Source: Papio anubis
Taxonomy: Eukaryota > Chordata > Mammalia > Primates > Cercopithecidae
Length of the DNA: 64,000 nt
NCBI RefSeq assembly: GCF_008728515.1
Contig: NC_044995.1
Span: 13,031,104-13,095,103, forward strand
Direction of reading: 5' to 3'
In this document: in pieces, positions 46,661 to 60,500 of the stretch
Numbering within the stretch: the stretch's first letter is position 1
How the letters are laid out: each line of letters opens with the position of its first letter
The notes under the pieces: generated by a model
The model's input: only the letters and a program-made list of their open reading frames with translations
The model's database searches: none
Told to the model about the DNA's origin: nothing
Made by a program: the position numbers and the translations under genes

Positions 46661-49600
46661 GTAAGTTTATTTTGCCTTTCTGTTTCTTAAAATGACATCT
46701 CATTGCACAAAGATTGGACACATTTTTCCCATTTGGAAGAGTAAAGGGAACGAAAGGTGCTTGAAAGATTGTTATATGCCAGGCTCTTGCCTTTTATTTC
46801 CAAATAATAGTATAAACATTTATATATATATATATCTTAAATATTTTAAAATCTATTTATGTGTAATATATTTATATATGTAAATATAAATTTCTAAATA
46901 TATATATTTAGAGACAGAGTCTCACCTTGTTTCCTAGGCTGGAGTGCAGTGGCTTACTGCAATCTGGGCCTCCTGGGCTCAATAGATCCTCCCACCTTAG
47001 CCTCTTGAGTGGCTGGGACCACAGGCACGTACCGCCACAACCGGCTAATTATTTTTAATAGAGAGGGGATATTCCTGTGTTGCCCAGGCTGGTCTTGAAC
47101 TGCTGGGCTGAAGTGATCCTCCTGCCTGGCCTAACAGATACATTTTTTAAATGGAAAACAACTGTCACATTACAAATATGTTTACCAATAATTTCCCACC
47201 TTCCTTTTCATTTGCACTCACAAATATATATAATCGTACTTTACGTACAATTTTGAGTTTTTTAAATTTAATTTTATATCACCTACGTTTTATCATGTCA
47301 TTTTCCATCGTTTACCTGATTTTATTTTTCCTCATTCTCCATGTTCATGTAATCTATGAATTTTGCCATTTTAAGGACATTGACAATAGCAGTTTTTCCC
47401 CATATAACTTCTCTTCCCAAATAGGAATTTTGAGAATTCTACCATTTTTTAAATCTTTAAAGTTTTAGACTCATTTTCTCGTACACGACACCTCATTTTA
47501 TGGAAAGAATAAAGTATAGCTTGGTGCAGTAGCATCTGACTGATGCCAAACTCAGAGAAAGTAATTTTAGTTTCAAACAAGAGCTAGATTTCTTTCTTTA
47601 ATTCTAAGTAAAACCTTGTATTATAGTTAAGTATCTGTTTTATTCATTAACATGTTATTATATTTTAAAGATGTACATACTTAGTTTAAAAGTTTTATAG
47701 CACTTGGAGATTCGCCAGGAAATTTGCTCCATGGAACAGCTTTGTGAGGATGTAGATGGCCTTACCTGCATTTTAAACATAGACAGGTGTGAACCTTTAG
47801 ACTTAGTGAAGTCCACTCAATGCCCAGCTGAAGTTAAAGCTTTCAGTGCCTAAGCCAGAAGTTTCAGGTATTTCATTTGGGTGAAGGCCAGGCACAGTGG
47901 CTCACCTGTAATCCCAGCACTTTGGGGCTGAGGTGGGTGGATCACTTGAGGTCAGGAGTTCGAGATCAGCGTGGTCAACGTGGTGAAACCCTATCTCTTC
48001 TTAAAATACAAAAATTAGCTGGGCGTGATGGCATACACCTGTAATCCCAGCTACTCGTGTAGATGAGGCAGGAAAATTGCTTGAACTTGGGAGGCGGAGG
48101 TTGCAGTGAGCCGAGATCACACCACTACACTCCAGCCTGGGCGATAGAGTGAGACTGTCTCAAAAAAGAAAAAAACAGAAGAGACTATTCAGGGACCTGA
48201 GGCTATGCTACACGTGTATGTGTCCCTGGCATGTCCTGGTGGATGAAGAGCTCCAAAAATAACATTGCTCTTCACCAGATTCCCTTTCTCAGTGCATGAC
48301 TCTTTGCCAGGTGTGTCATCAAGTTGTTTAGTACGTGGATGATCAGAACTCCAGCCAAAACAAATGTAAGGATGAGCAGTGTAAAAAATAAAAATGTTAA
48401 TTTCCATACAGAAAAATGCCATATACAGATTTATGAGACAAATAGGAAACAGGTGCAGGGGTAGGAATTTATATATTCTAGAAAATGACTTAATATCCTT
48501 AATAGTAATGTTATTGATACATGAAAAATCCCAATAGGATTAAGGAAAGGCAATATGTGAAGAAAAATAATATCAGATCATCTTTAAAAAAATTAAATAG
48601 CTGTTTATATCACTCACCAAATTGTTCAAGATTTTAAAAAAATAATATAAGGTCCAGTTTTGGCCACAGTACAGAGAATCGGGAGTACTTACAATCTCTT
48701 ACAGGAAGAGTTAGTTGAGAAAATTAACATTATACCAGCAAAACAAAGACCAGCAAAACAAAGGTGTATATATATTTTTTACAATGTAATTTCCACTTCT
48801 TGGAACTTATCTTTTTTTTTTTTTTTTTTGGAGACAGAATCTTGCTCTCTCATTCAGGCTGGAGTGCAGTGACATGAACTTGGCTCACTGCAACCTCCAC
48901 CTGCCAGGTTCAAGCGATTCTCCTGCCTCAGCCCCCCGAGTAGCTGGGATTACAGGTTTGCGCCACTATGCCCAACTAATTTTTGTATTTTTAGTAGAGA
49001 CAGGGTTTCACCATGTTGGTTGGGCTGGTCTCGAACTCCTGACCTCAAGTGATCCGCCCACCTCGACCTCTCAAAAGTGCTGGGATTACAGAAGTGAGCC
49101 ATCGCGCCCAGCCGGAACTTATCTTAAGGAAATAACCATATGAGCTGGCCGAGATCTATGTAAAAATATGTTTTTTGTGGCGTTGTCATTTTTGAATTTA
49201 AAATGATCGAATGTGCATTATTTAGAATGGTTAAATATATTGTAGATCATGTTTGTGAGCTATCATGCAGCCATGAATGGGATGAAAGAGATGATGGTGA
49301 TGATAATAAGAGTAATGACTAACATTTATTGAGTACTTACTGTATGTCACACAGTGTCCTAAGTTCCTTATAGTATTCACGCATTTAATCCCTTCAAGGA
49401 CCCTATGATAGAGGTCTTCTTATACAGATGTGGAAATTGAGGTATTGAGAAGTTAGGTGACTTGAGCAATGTCACAAAACTAACAGTGGATAGACCCTTG
49501 GAATGTGAACTAAGGCAGTCAAACTCAAGAGCCTGCACTGTTAACCTTGACCCTAAATGCTGCTGCAATTGACCAATATAGCATGTTCCTGAGAACCCAG

Positions 49601-51558
49601 AGAATGAACTGCATACTTGTCTCAGAGCTTTATGAAGGCCTGTTGGATTGACAAAATAGTGGTACTATCCACTGAGAGAAGATAGGTACCATTAAACACT
49701 GTTGGGAAGAAATTAATGCAAAATTTCTTATAAAATTTGGTGCTATCAGTCAAATGGTAAAATGTGTGTATGCCGTGATTTAACAATGACAGTTCTAAGG
49801 GATTTAACTATATAAAGGGCACCACGTTACATGTACAAGGTATTTTCCTTTTTCCCCCTAGCATTTTTGGTGTGATTGTGGAAAGGAAAGAATAGTAACT
49901 CTACAGAAAGAGTTGCTTAGGTGCCAGTGGCCATTGGGTACGAGATTGAGGTTACATGTGCTTGATGTTCTAGGAGGCAGTGACATTCAAAGATGTGGCT
50001 GTGGCCTTCACTGAGGAGGAGCTAGGGCTGCTGGACTCTGCCCAGAGGAAGCTGTACCGAGATGTGATGCTGGAGAACTTTAGGAACCTGGTTTCAGTGG
50101 GTAAGGACAGGCACCCTCTGTAATTCAGCAGGGTTTCTCAACCTCCATGCCATTGATGTTTTGGGCCAAATAATTCTGTGTTGTATCAGGCTATCCTGTG
50201 TATTTTGGGATGTTAGTGGCATTCCTGGCCTCTGTCCCCTTGTTAAGGCTTTGGGACTGCTCAGAGACTAGAGTTTTTCTGTCTCTTTAGAGCATAGAGA
50301 CAAGATGTTTCTGGCCTTTGTTCCAAGACAAATGATTTTCTTTTAGAAATGAACTATAAAAGAACAGTTGAGCTTGGCTCCTCCTGCTTTCTTTAAACTT
50401 GTCCGTCATGATCCATTGGTGGGTCAGGAAATTAGTAAGTTGCATCAGCATTTCTGTAATAAAATAGAGTAACAATATCAGAGCCCCTTAGCCAGAATGG
50501 TGCATATTGTGGCAATAACTGCTGCTGCTTGCAGTAAGGGATGTGATGAAAACAGATACAGATTAGAAACAGGTCCTTTAATATTTTATTTCAATAGTTT
50601 ACATAGGGTAATGTATTTCCAATGGTAGTAAATGTATTTCTTATAATGTGTTGTGATTAAAAAAAAGATGTTTCCTGAACATTGCATGGAGGGGCAGGGA
50701 GGAGATTTACATCATGTGATTGGAACCAGAATTTTTCAGTACTCTTTGCTTTTAACACTTCAACATTTTCACTTAAATACTATCTTTTTATAGGACATCA
50801 GTCCTTCAAACCAGATATGATATCCCAGTTGGAGAGGGAAGAAAAGCTTTGGATGAAAGAGTTTCAGACCCAAAGAGGTAAGCATTCAGGTGAGAACTGT
50901 GCAGCTGGAATCATAGTTAACAGCTGTTATTTTTCCTTTATTCAGGATAATTTCTTCTCCACCCAGCTGAGAGATTTTTTTAAAAAACATCTGTCATGGC
51001 TGGGCGCAATGGCTCAAGCCTCTAATCCCAGCACTTTGAGAGGCTGTGGCAGGTGGATCACTTGAGGTCAGGAGTTCAAGACCAGCCTGGGTAACATAGC
51101 AAAACCGTGTCTCTACAAAATATAAAAAAATTAGCTAGATGTGATGGATGTGCCTGTATTCCCAGCTACTCAGGAGGCTGAGATGGGGAGATTGCTTGAA
51201 CCTGGGAGGTATGGGTTGCAGTGAGCCGAGATCCGCTACTGCACTGCAACCTTGGTGACAGAGCAAGACTCTGTCTCAGAAAAAAAAAAAGAATAAAAAC
51301 ATCTGTCACATCATGTCACTTCTCTGCTTCAGACCCTCCACTGGCTTCCCATTTCACTGACTGAAATCCAGTGTATTTAAGGAGCTTGTAAGACTGTATA
51401 ATGTTTGCCTACTCACCTAGCTTTAGTATTCTGTTTTTTCCCCTCCCTTTGTCTCTGCCATCCTCACTTGTTCCTCAAATATGACATCTGCATCACAGCC
51501 TTTTACTTTCTGTTCGCTGGCTGGAATGCTGTTTTTTCTTAAACCTCTGTCCTCTTTC

Positions 51559-51593
<35 letters not shown>

Positions 51594-54500
51594 GATAGGG
51601 TCGCACTCTGTTGCCCAGGCTGGAGTGCAGTGACACAGTCTCCACTCACTGCAATCTCCATCTCCTGTGCTCAAGCGATCCTCCCACCTCAACCTTCTGA
51701 GTAGCTGGAACTACAGGTGCACACCACCACACCCGGCTAATTTTTGTATTTTTTGTACAGACAGGGTTTCCCCATGTTGTCCAGGCTGCTCCTGAACTCC
51801 TGGACTCAAGCAATCTGCCCACTTCAGCCTCTCCAAAATGCTGGGATTATAGACGTGAGCCACTGCGCCCAGCCCCTCTTCCTTATTTCATTCATACCTC
51901 TGCTCAGAAGTCATTTCATGAGAGGCTTTCTTAAAATATCATCTTCTGGCCGGGTGCAGTGGCTCATGCCTGTAATCTCAGCACTTTGGGAGGCCAAGGT
52001 GGGCAGATCACGAGGTCAGGATATTGAGACTATCCTGGCTAACACGGTGAAACCTCATCTCTACTAAAACTACAAAAAAAAAATTAGCTGGGTGTGGTGG
52101 CAGGTGCCTGTAGTCCCAGCTACTCAGGAGGCTGAGGCAGGAGAATGGCATGAACCCGGGAGGCAGAGCTTGCAGTGAGCCAAGATCACGCTGCTGCACT
52201 CCAGCCTGGGCAATAGAGCGAGACTCTGTCTCAAAAAAAAAAAAAAATTCCATCTTCCCTTCACTCTCCATGTCCTTAATTTGCCTGAATTTATGTGTAA
52301 GCACTATACCACCAAGGCTTATTCACATATATTTATTTTTTAATTGTGGTAAAATATATATAACATAAAACTTTAACATTTTAACCATTTTTGAGTATAT
52401 AGTGACATTAAGTACATTTACATTGTTGTGTAGCCATTACCACGATCCATCTCCAAAAGTTTTTCGTTGTTCATAACGAAACTCTGTACCCGTTAAACAA
52501 TGACTCCACATTCCACCTCTCTCTCCAGCACCAGTTAACCATTGTTCTACTTTATGACTCTGAATTTGACCATTCCACGTACTCAAGTGGAATTATATAT
52601 TTGCCCTCTTGTGTCTGGCTTATTTCCCTTAGCCTTATATCTTTGAGGTTCATCTATGTTGTAGCATGTGTCAGAATTTTCCTCTTTTTTATGGCTGAAT
52701 AATATTTCATTATAGTACAGTTGACCCTTGAACACTGTTTTCCACAACAGCAGCACCATTTTACATTTCCACTAGCAGTGCACAAGGTTTCTAATTTCTC
52801 CACATCCTCACCAACACTTGTTATTTTCTGTTTGTTTTTTTTTTTTTTTTTAAATAATATCCGTCTGAATGGGTTTGAAGTGGTGTCTCATTGTGGTTTT
52901 GATTTGCATTTCCCCAATGATTAGTGATGTTGAGCACCTTGTCATATGCTTATTGGCCATTTGTATTAATATATCCTCTTCGGAGAAATATGTGTTCAAG
53001 TCCATTGTACATTTTTGAATCAGGTTTTTTTGTTGCTGAGTTTTGGAAGTTCTCTATATATTCTGGATGTTAGTTCCTTATCAGATGTATGAGTTGAAAA
53101 TCTTTTCCTCCTTTCTGGTTGTTGCCCTTTTTACCCTGTGGATACAGTGTCTTTTGATATAAAAAGTTTATGTTGGGCGTGGTGGCTCACACCTGTAATC
53201 CTAGCACTTAGGGAGGCCGAGGTGGGTGGATCACGAGGTCAGGAGTTGGAGACCAGCCTGAGATGGTGAAACCCTGTCTCTACTAAAAATAAAGAAAATT
53301 AGCCAGGCATGGTGGCGGGCACCTGTAATCCCAGCTACTTGGGAGGTTGAGGTAGGAGAATTGCTTGAACCCAGGAGGTGGAGGTTGCAGTGAGCCAAGA
53401 TCACGCCCCTGCACTCCAGCCTGGGCTACAGAGTGAGACTCCATCTCAAAAAAAAAAAAAAAAAGTTTTTAGTTTTCATGAAGTCTAGTTTGTCTGTTTT
53501 TTTCTTTTATTGCCTGTGCTTTTGTTGTCACATCCAAGAGACTATAAAATCCAGCATTGTGAAGCTTTCGCCATATGGTTTCTTCTAGAAGTTGTGTGGT
53601 TTTCATTTTTTTTCTCTTTTTTTTTGAGACGGAGTCTTACTCTGTTGCCCAGGCTGGAGTGCAGTGGCACGATCTCAGCTCACTGCAACCTCCTCCTCCT
53701 GGGTTCAAGCCATTCTCCTGCCTCAGCCTCCCGAGTAGCTCAGATTACAGGCACCTGCCACCACGCCTGCCTAATTGTTTTTTTACTTTTAGTAGAGACG
53801 GGGTTTCACCATCTTCACTAGGCTGGTCTCGAACTCCTGACCTCATGATCCACCCGCCTCGGCCTCCCAAAGTGCTAGGATTACAGGCGTGAGCCACCAC
53901 ACCCAGCCAGTTTTCGCTCTTACATTTAGGGCTTTGATGCATTTTGAGTTGATCTTTGTGTAAGGTAAGGGTTGACCTTCGTTCTTTTGCATGTGGATAT
54001 CCAGTTTTCCCAGCCCCATTTGTTGAAAACTGTCCTTTCCTCATTGAATGGTCTTGGCAGCATTATCAGAAATGATTTGGCCCTACATGCAAGAGTTTAT
54101 TTCTGAGTTCTCTAGTCTGTTCCTTTGGCCTATATGTCTTTATGACAGTTTTGGTTAATGTAGCTTTATAATAAGTTTTGAAATCAGAAAGGAAAAAAGA
54201 TTCCTCCGTATTTTTTCTTCTTTTCAAGATTGTTTTGGCTATTTGTGGTCTCCTGCAATTACATGTGAGTTTTAGGATGAGTTTTTGTATTTCTGCAAAG
54301 AAGAAATTGGGATTTTAATAGGGATTGCATTAAATCTATAGATTGCTTTGGGTGATTTTGGTAACAATATTTAATTGGTAACAGGTTTTTTCTGTAATCT
54401 TTAGGGTTTCTACATACATCTTTTGTGAACAAAGATAATTTTACATTTTCCTTTCCAATTTAGATGACTTTTCTTTATTTTTCTTGCATAATATCTCTGA

Positions 54501-57500
54501 CTAGAACTTTCAGTACTACTGTGTTGAATAGAAATGGTAAAAGTGGGCATCCTTGCCTTGTTCTGGTACTAGAAGAAAAGCTTTCCATTTTTCACCATTG
54601 AATATGATGTTTGCTGTGGGTTTTTAATGTATGGCCTTTATTATGTTGAGTTAGATTTTTTCTATTCCTGTTTTAAATATTTTTATCATGAAAAGATTTT
54701 TAATTTTGTAAAATGCTTTTTCTACATCAATTGAGATGATCATGTGTTTTCTTCTTCATTCTGTTGGTGTGGTATATTACATTGATTGGTTTTCATATGT
54801 TACACCATCCTTGCATTCCAGAACTAAATCTCATTTGGTCATGGTGTAATTCTTTTAATATGCTGCTGAACTCTCTTTACTAGGATTTTGTTGAGGATAT
54901 TTATATCAGTGTTCATAAGGGACATTGGTCTGTAGTTTCCTTTTCTTATAGTATCTTTGTATTTGGTATTGGGGGAATCCTGGTCTCATAGAATGAACTA
55001 GGAAGTATTCCCCCTCTCTTCAGTTTTTTGGAAGAGCAAAATGAATTGGTGCTAATAATTCTTCAGATGTCTAATAGAAATCACTTGTGAAAGTCCAGGA
55101 CTTTGCTAGGAGGTTTTTTATCACTGATTCAATATCCTTTGTAGGTATAGGTCTATTCATATATTCTGTTTCTTCCTGATTCAGTGTTAGGTTGTGGGTT
55201 TCTGAGAATTTGTTCATTTCATCTAGGTTATCTAATTTGTTGGCATACAACTGTTCATGATACTCTCTTATCCTTTTGTTTCTATAAACTCAGTAGTAAT
55301 ATACCAACTTTCACTTCTGATTTTAGTTATTTGAGTCTATTTTTTCTTAGTCAATGTAGCTAAATGTCAATTTTATTGATATTTTCAAGGAGCCAACTCT
55401 TGTTTTATTTTCTCTATCCTTTATTCTCAATTTTATTTATTTTTGCTCTTATCTTCATAAGATTTGATTCCTGGCCGGGCATGGTGGCTCATGCCTGTAA
55501 TCCTAGCACTTTGGGAGGCCAAGGTAGGCAGATCACCTGAGGTTGGGAGTTTGAGACCAGCCTGACCAACATGGAGAAACACTGCCTCTACTAAAAATAT
55601 AAAATTAGCTGGGCATGGTGGCACATGCCTGTAATCCCAGCTACTCGGGAGGCTGAGGCAGGAGAATCGTTTGAACCCGGGAGGCAGAAGTTGCGGTGAG
55701 CTGAGATCACACCATTGCACTCCAGCCTGGGCAACAAAAGCGGAACTCTGTCTCAAAAAAAAAAAAAAGATTAGATTCCTTTCTTTTGTCAGCATTGGGT
55801 TTAATTTGGTTTTGTTTTTTGGTTTTCACATTTTTACTGGAAGCCACTGGGGAGGGTCCTCCTCCCTGTCAGTGGAGGTGCTCACAGTTTCTTCAGCCAC
55901 TCCAGGCTTGGGCCCTAGGAGTCCTGGGGTTGGCTGGACACCAGGCACCAGGCACACTGCCATCATCTCAGACAGGCATTGGGTAATTGTAGGGTGTGGC
56001 CTGGTTGATCATGATGGCGTACTTGGTGTAGGGGCTGAGTGGGGGCAGAATTATAGCGTGGCCTGCAATGGTGAAGGACACAACCAGCACCGACTCTGGC
56101 CCAGGCATTCTTGAAGAAGGCAGCAAGTCTTGCAGCCATCTTGGTCTCGGCAATGGCAATGGCTTGTTATTTTTTTCAGTTCCTTAAGGTGTAAGGTTAT
56201 GATGTTGATTTGAGACCTTTCTTCCTTTTCTTTGTAAGCATTTATAGCTATAAATTTCCCCCTTAGCACTGTTTTTGCAGTGGATTTGTTTTCATTTATC
56301 CCAAGATATTTTTTAATTTCCCCTGTGATTTCTTCTTTGATCTGTTGGTTGTTTGTGTATTAATTTTCACATATTTATGGAATTTTCAGGTTTTGTTCTG
56401 CTGTTCATTGCTAGTTTCATTTCATTTTGATCAGCAGAGATACTTTGTGTGATTTTAATCTTTTTATATTTATTAAAGCTTTTTTGTAGTTTAACATATG
56501 GAGTATCCTAGAGAATGTTCTGCATGTACTTCAGAAAAATGTGTATTCTGCTGTTACTGGGTGGAGTGTTCTGTATAATCATAGTCTACATGTATATATT
56601 TCCATATACTTCAGAAATGTATAAAACATAGAACTTTGATTAATTCTAAAATTGCTTATGTCCTTTGTTAAGATATCATATAATCCACCAAACTGAGGGA
56701 GATATGTGATAAAAATGACTTAGTAGGATACCATTTGTAATGCCACCATTCAGTTCAGTTTTAACATTCATTTTACATCTTTTTCTGTTAATGAAAATTG
56801 ACTTGATAGTTTAAATGGATAATTTCTGCTTCTCCACCCTTCCCCCAACATACACATAATTTGGATGACCTATTTGTTTTCCTTTCTATGACTTTAAACT
56901 TTTTATTTTGAAAACTTAAAAAACATAGAAAAGTAAATAATGCCACAAACTGTATATCCATACTGTCTTAGCAGTTATCAACTTTCCAGTGTTCCTGTTT
57001 TTTCTATTCCCTTCTGTTTTCTTCTGGAGAATGTCATATTTTTTTCTGGAGAATGTCTTATCACCCATAGATTTATCAGTGTCTATCTACAACAGTAATT
57101 CCTTATTGTCACTTAATATCCATTCTGTAAGCAGTATGGGCTCATATGTATTTATTGTATACTTTGTGTTATAATCCAGTATTGCATTGTTTATTTTGTT
57201 ACCAAGTTGTTTCTACTTTGATCACTTGGAGCTTTTTCAGGTTGTCTCCTGTGGTTGAAATCACCAGTGATTTCTAGAAATGCAAATTAAAACAATAGTG
57301 AGATATCATCTTATACCCGTCAGAATGGCTATTACTAAAATCTGTCATGGATCTCAGGAGATCTCAGATAATGAACTCAAGATGGATTAAATAGCACCAT
57401 TTACTCAATAGGATGTCCTTTCCCCAGTGTATGTTTTTGTCAACTTTGTCAAAGATCAGTTGGCTATAGGTATGTGACTTATTTCTGGGTTCTCTTTTCT

Positions 57501-60500
57501 ATTCCATTGATCTATGTATCTATTTTTATATCAGCACCGTGCTGTTTTGGTTACTTAGAGCTGTGTAGTGTAATTTGAAGTCAAATAATATAATGCCTCC
57601 AGCTTTGTTATTTGCTTAGGATTGCTTTGTCTATTTAGGCTCTTTTATGTTTCCATATGAATTTTAGAATTGTTTTTTCTCATTCTGTGAAAAATGACAT
57701 TAGTATTTAGATAGCCATTGCACTGAATTTGTAGATTGCTTTGGGCAGTATGGTCATTTTAACAATATCGATTCTGCTGATCCATGAGCATGGGATATTT
57801 TTCCATTTTTTTAATGTCATCTGCAACTTCTTTCATTATTGTTTCATAATTTTCCTTGGTTAGCGCTTTCCCCTCCTTGGTTAAATACATTCCTAGGTAT
57901 TTTAATTTTTTTTGTAGATATTATAAATTGGATTATGTTCTTGATTTGGTTTTTAACCTGATCATTATTGTTGTATAGAAATGCTACTGACTTTTGTATA
58001 TTGATTTTTTTAATCCTGAAACTTTACTGAAGTCATTTATCAAATCTAAGATTCTCTTGGAGGAGTCTTTAGGGATTTGTAGGTATACGATCAGATTGTC
58101 AGAAAACAGATACTAAATGACTTACTCTTTTTTCCAATTTAGATAGTTTTCTGCCTTTCTCTTGCCTGATTACTTTTCCTAGGACTTCCAGTGCTATGTG
58201 GAGTAGGAGTGGTGAAAGTGGGCAATTCTTGTTTTATTCCAGTTCTTAGGGGGAATGCTTTTAGCTTTTCCCCATTCAGCATGTTACCTATGGGTTGTCA
58301 TATATGACTTTTATTATTTTGAAGTATGTTTCTTCTGTGCCTAGTTTGTCGAAGGTTTTTATCATGAGAGGACGCTGAATTTTGTCAAATGGTTTTCCAT
58401 ATCTGTTGAGATGATCATGTGATTTTTAATTCTGTTTATAGACTTAATCACATTTATTGGTTTGTGTATGTTGAACCATTCTTGCATCCTTGGAATAAAA
58501 CCCACTTGATCGTGGTGGCTTATCTTTTTGATGTGCTATTATATTTGGTTTGGGGTGTTTTGGGGGGGGTTGTGTTTATTTTTGGAGGATTTTTGCATCT
58601 ACGTTCATCAGGGATATTGCTCTGTAGTTTTCTCTTTTTGTTGTGTCTTTGTCTGACTTTGGTGTCAGAGCGATACTGGCTTTGTAGAATGAGTTAGGGA
58701 GGATTCTCTCCTCTTAGATTTTTTGGAAGAGTTTTAGTAGAATTGATACCAGTTCTTTGTTCCTTTTGTGGAATTCCACTGTACATTTGTCTAGTCCTGG
58801 GCTTTTTTGTTCTTGGGAGGTTTTGCATTGCTGATTCAATCTCACTGCTCATTACTGGTCTGTTCAGGATTTCTGTTTCTTCCTGGTTCAATCTTGGGAG
58901 GTTGTATGTTTCCAGGAATTAGTTCATTTTCTCTAGAATTTCTAGTTTTCAAGTATATTGTTCGTAATAGTCTCTGATCATGTTTTGTATTTCTATAGTA
59001 TTAGTTGTAATGTCTCCTTATTCATTTCTGATTATGTTTATTTGGATCTTCTCTTTTTTTGGCTAGTCTTACTGTCAGTTTATCAGTTTTATCTTTTCAA
59101 AGATAAAAACAAGCTTTTCATTTCATTGATCCTTTGTATGGTTCCTTGGTTCTCTATTTTATTTCATTCTGCTGTGGTCTTTGTTATCTTTCTTCTGCTA
59201 GCTTTAGGTTTGGATTGTTCTTGTTTTTCTAGTTCCTGGAGGTGAGACATAAGGTTGTTAATTTTTTATCTTTTTTTTTTTTTTTTTTAAATGTAGACAT
59301 TTAACGCTATAAACCTCCCTCTTAGCACTGCTTTTGCTTTGGTATATTGTATTTTCATTTTCATTCATTTCAAGAAATCTAAAAATTTGTCTTAATTTTG
59401 TCATTAACCCAAAGATTGTTTAGGATGATGTTTAATTTTCATGTATTTGTATAGTTTCTAGAGTTCTTCTTGGAATTGATTTCTAGTTTTATTCTGAGGT
59501 ATGAGAAGATAGTTGGTATGATTTTGGTTTTTAAAAATGTAGTGAGACTTGTTTTGTGACCTAATCCATGCACTAATCAGAAAAGTGTATATTCTGCTGT
59601 TGGGTAGAATGTTCTGTAAATATCTGTTAGCTCCATTTGACCTAAAATTTAAGTCCAGTGTTTCTTTGTTGATTTTCTGTCTCAGTCGTCTATTTAGTGG
59701 TGTCTGTGGGGTGTTGAGGTCCCCCACTGTTATTGTATTGCTGTGTATTTTTTTAGGTCTAATAATACTTGTTTTATGAATTTGGGTGCCCTGATGTTGG
59801 GTGTGTATATATTTAGGATTGTTATATCTTACTTGTTTATTGATCCCTTTATCATTACGTAATGACCTTCTTTGTCTTTTTTTTACTGCTGTTGATTTAA
59901 AGTCTTTTTTTTATCTGATCTAAAAATAGCTACTCCTGCTTGTTTCTGGTTTCCATTTGCATGGAATATCTTTTTCTACCTCTTTACCTTCAGTCTGTGT
60001 CTTTATCAGTAAGATGAGTTATGTTGCCATTTGATTTCTTTATCTTCTTTCTTTGTGTAATTATTTTATAAGGCCTGCGAGTTTTATACTTTTGTGTCTT
60101 TTATGATGGCAAGTATCAACCTTTTGTTTTCATGGTTAGAACTCATTTGAGCATTCCCTGTAGAGCTGGTCTAGTGGTGACAAACTCCCTCAGTGTTTAT
60201 TTGGGGAAGGCTTATTTTTCCTTCATTTATAGAGCTTATTCTAGTAGGATACACAATTTTTTTGTTTTTTGAAGTAACTTGAAAATAGAATCCCAATCTC
60301 TTCTGGCTTGTAAGGTTTCTACAAGTTGAATCATCTGATGGAGCTTCCTTTACAGGTGACTAGACACTTTTCTCTTGCCGATTTTAGGATTTTATCCTTT
60401 ATATAAACCTTAGTCTGATGACTGTGTGCTGTGGTGAGTTCCATCTTGCAATGTATTTTCCTGGAGTTCATTAGATCTCTTTTATCTGGATGTCTAAAGC

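Larger units (their letters stand above)
47134..49973. other. Rest of ZNF235 intron 2
   Basis: Outside the two Alus and the MIR I recognise no gene. A 105-codon frame at 47151-47468 is low-complexity and hydrophobic, without support. Confidence 0.5.
52315..56700 (-). mobile_element. Antisense L1 with five insertions
   Basis: The 3' UTR (GTGGTAAAATATATATAACA) starts at 52320. Antisense ORF2 follows (TCTATATATTCTGGATGTTAG, CATTGATTGGTTTTCATATG) to about 56700. It is interrupted by three Alus, the NDUFA3 retrocopy and small repeats. Coding frames are broken. Confidence 0.75.

Noticed and set aside
52725..52760. CAGTTGACCCTTGAACAC, the start of a MER2/Tigger-type element
   Set aside because: Only about 20 bases match before L1 sequence resumes, too short to call an element.
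58694..59727. L1 ORF2-like proteins (65 and 89 codons)
   Set aside because: Fragments of a decayed antisense L1, separated by stops and frameshifts; not a competent element.
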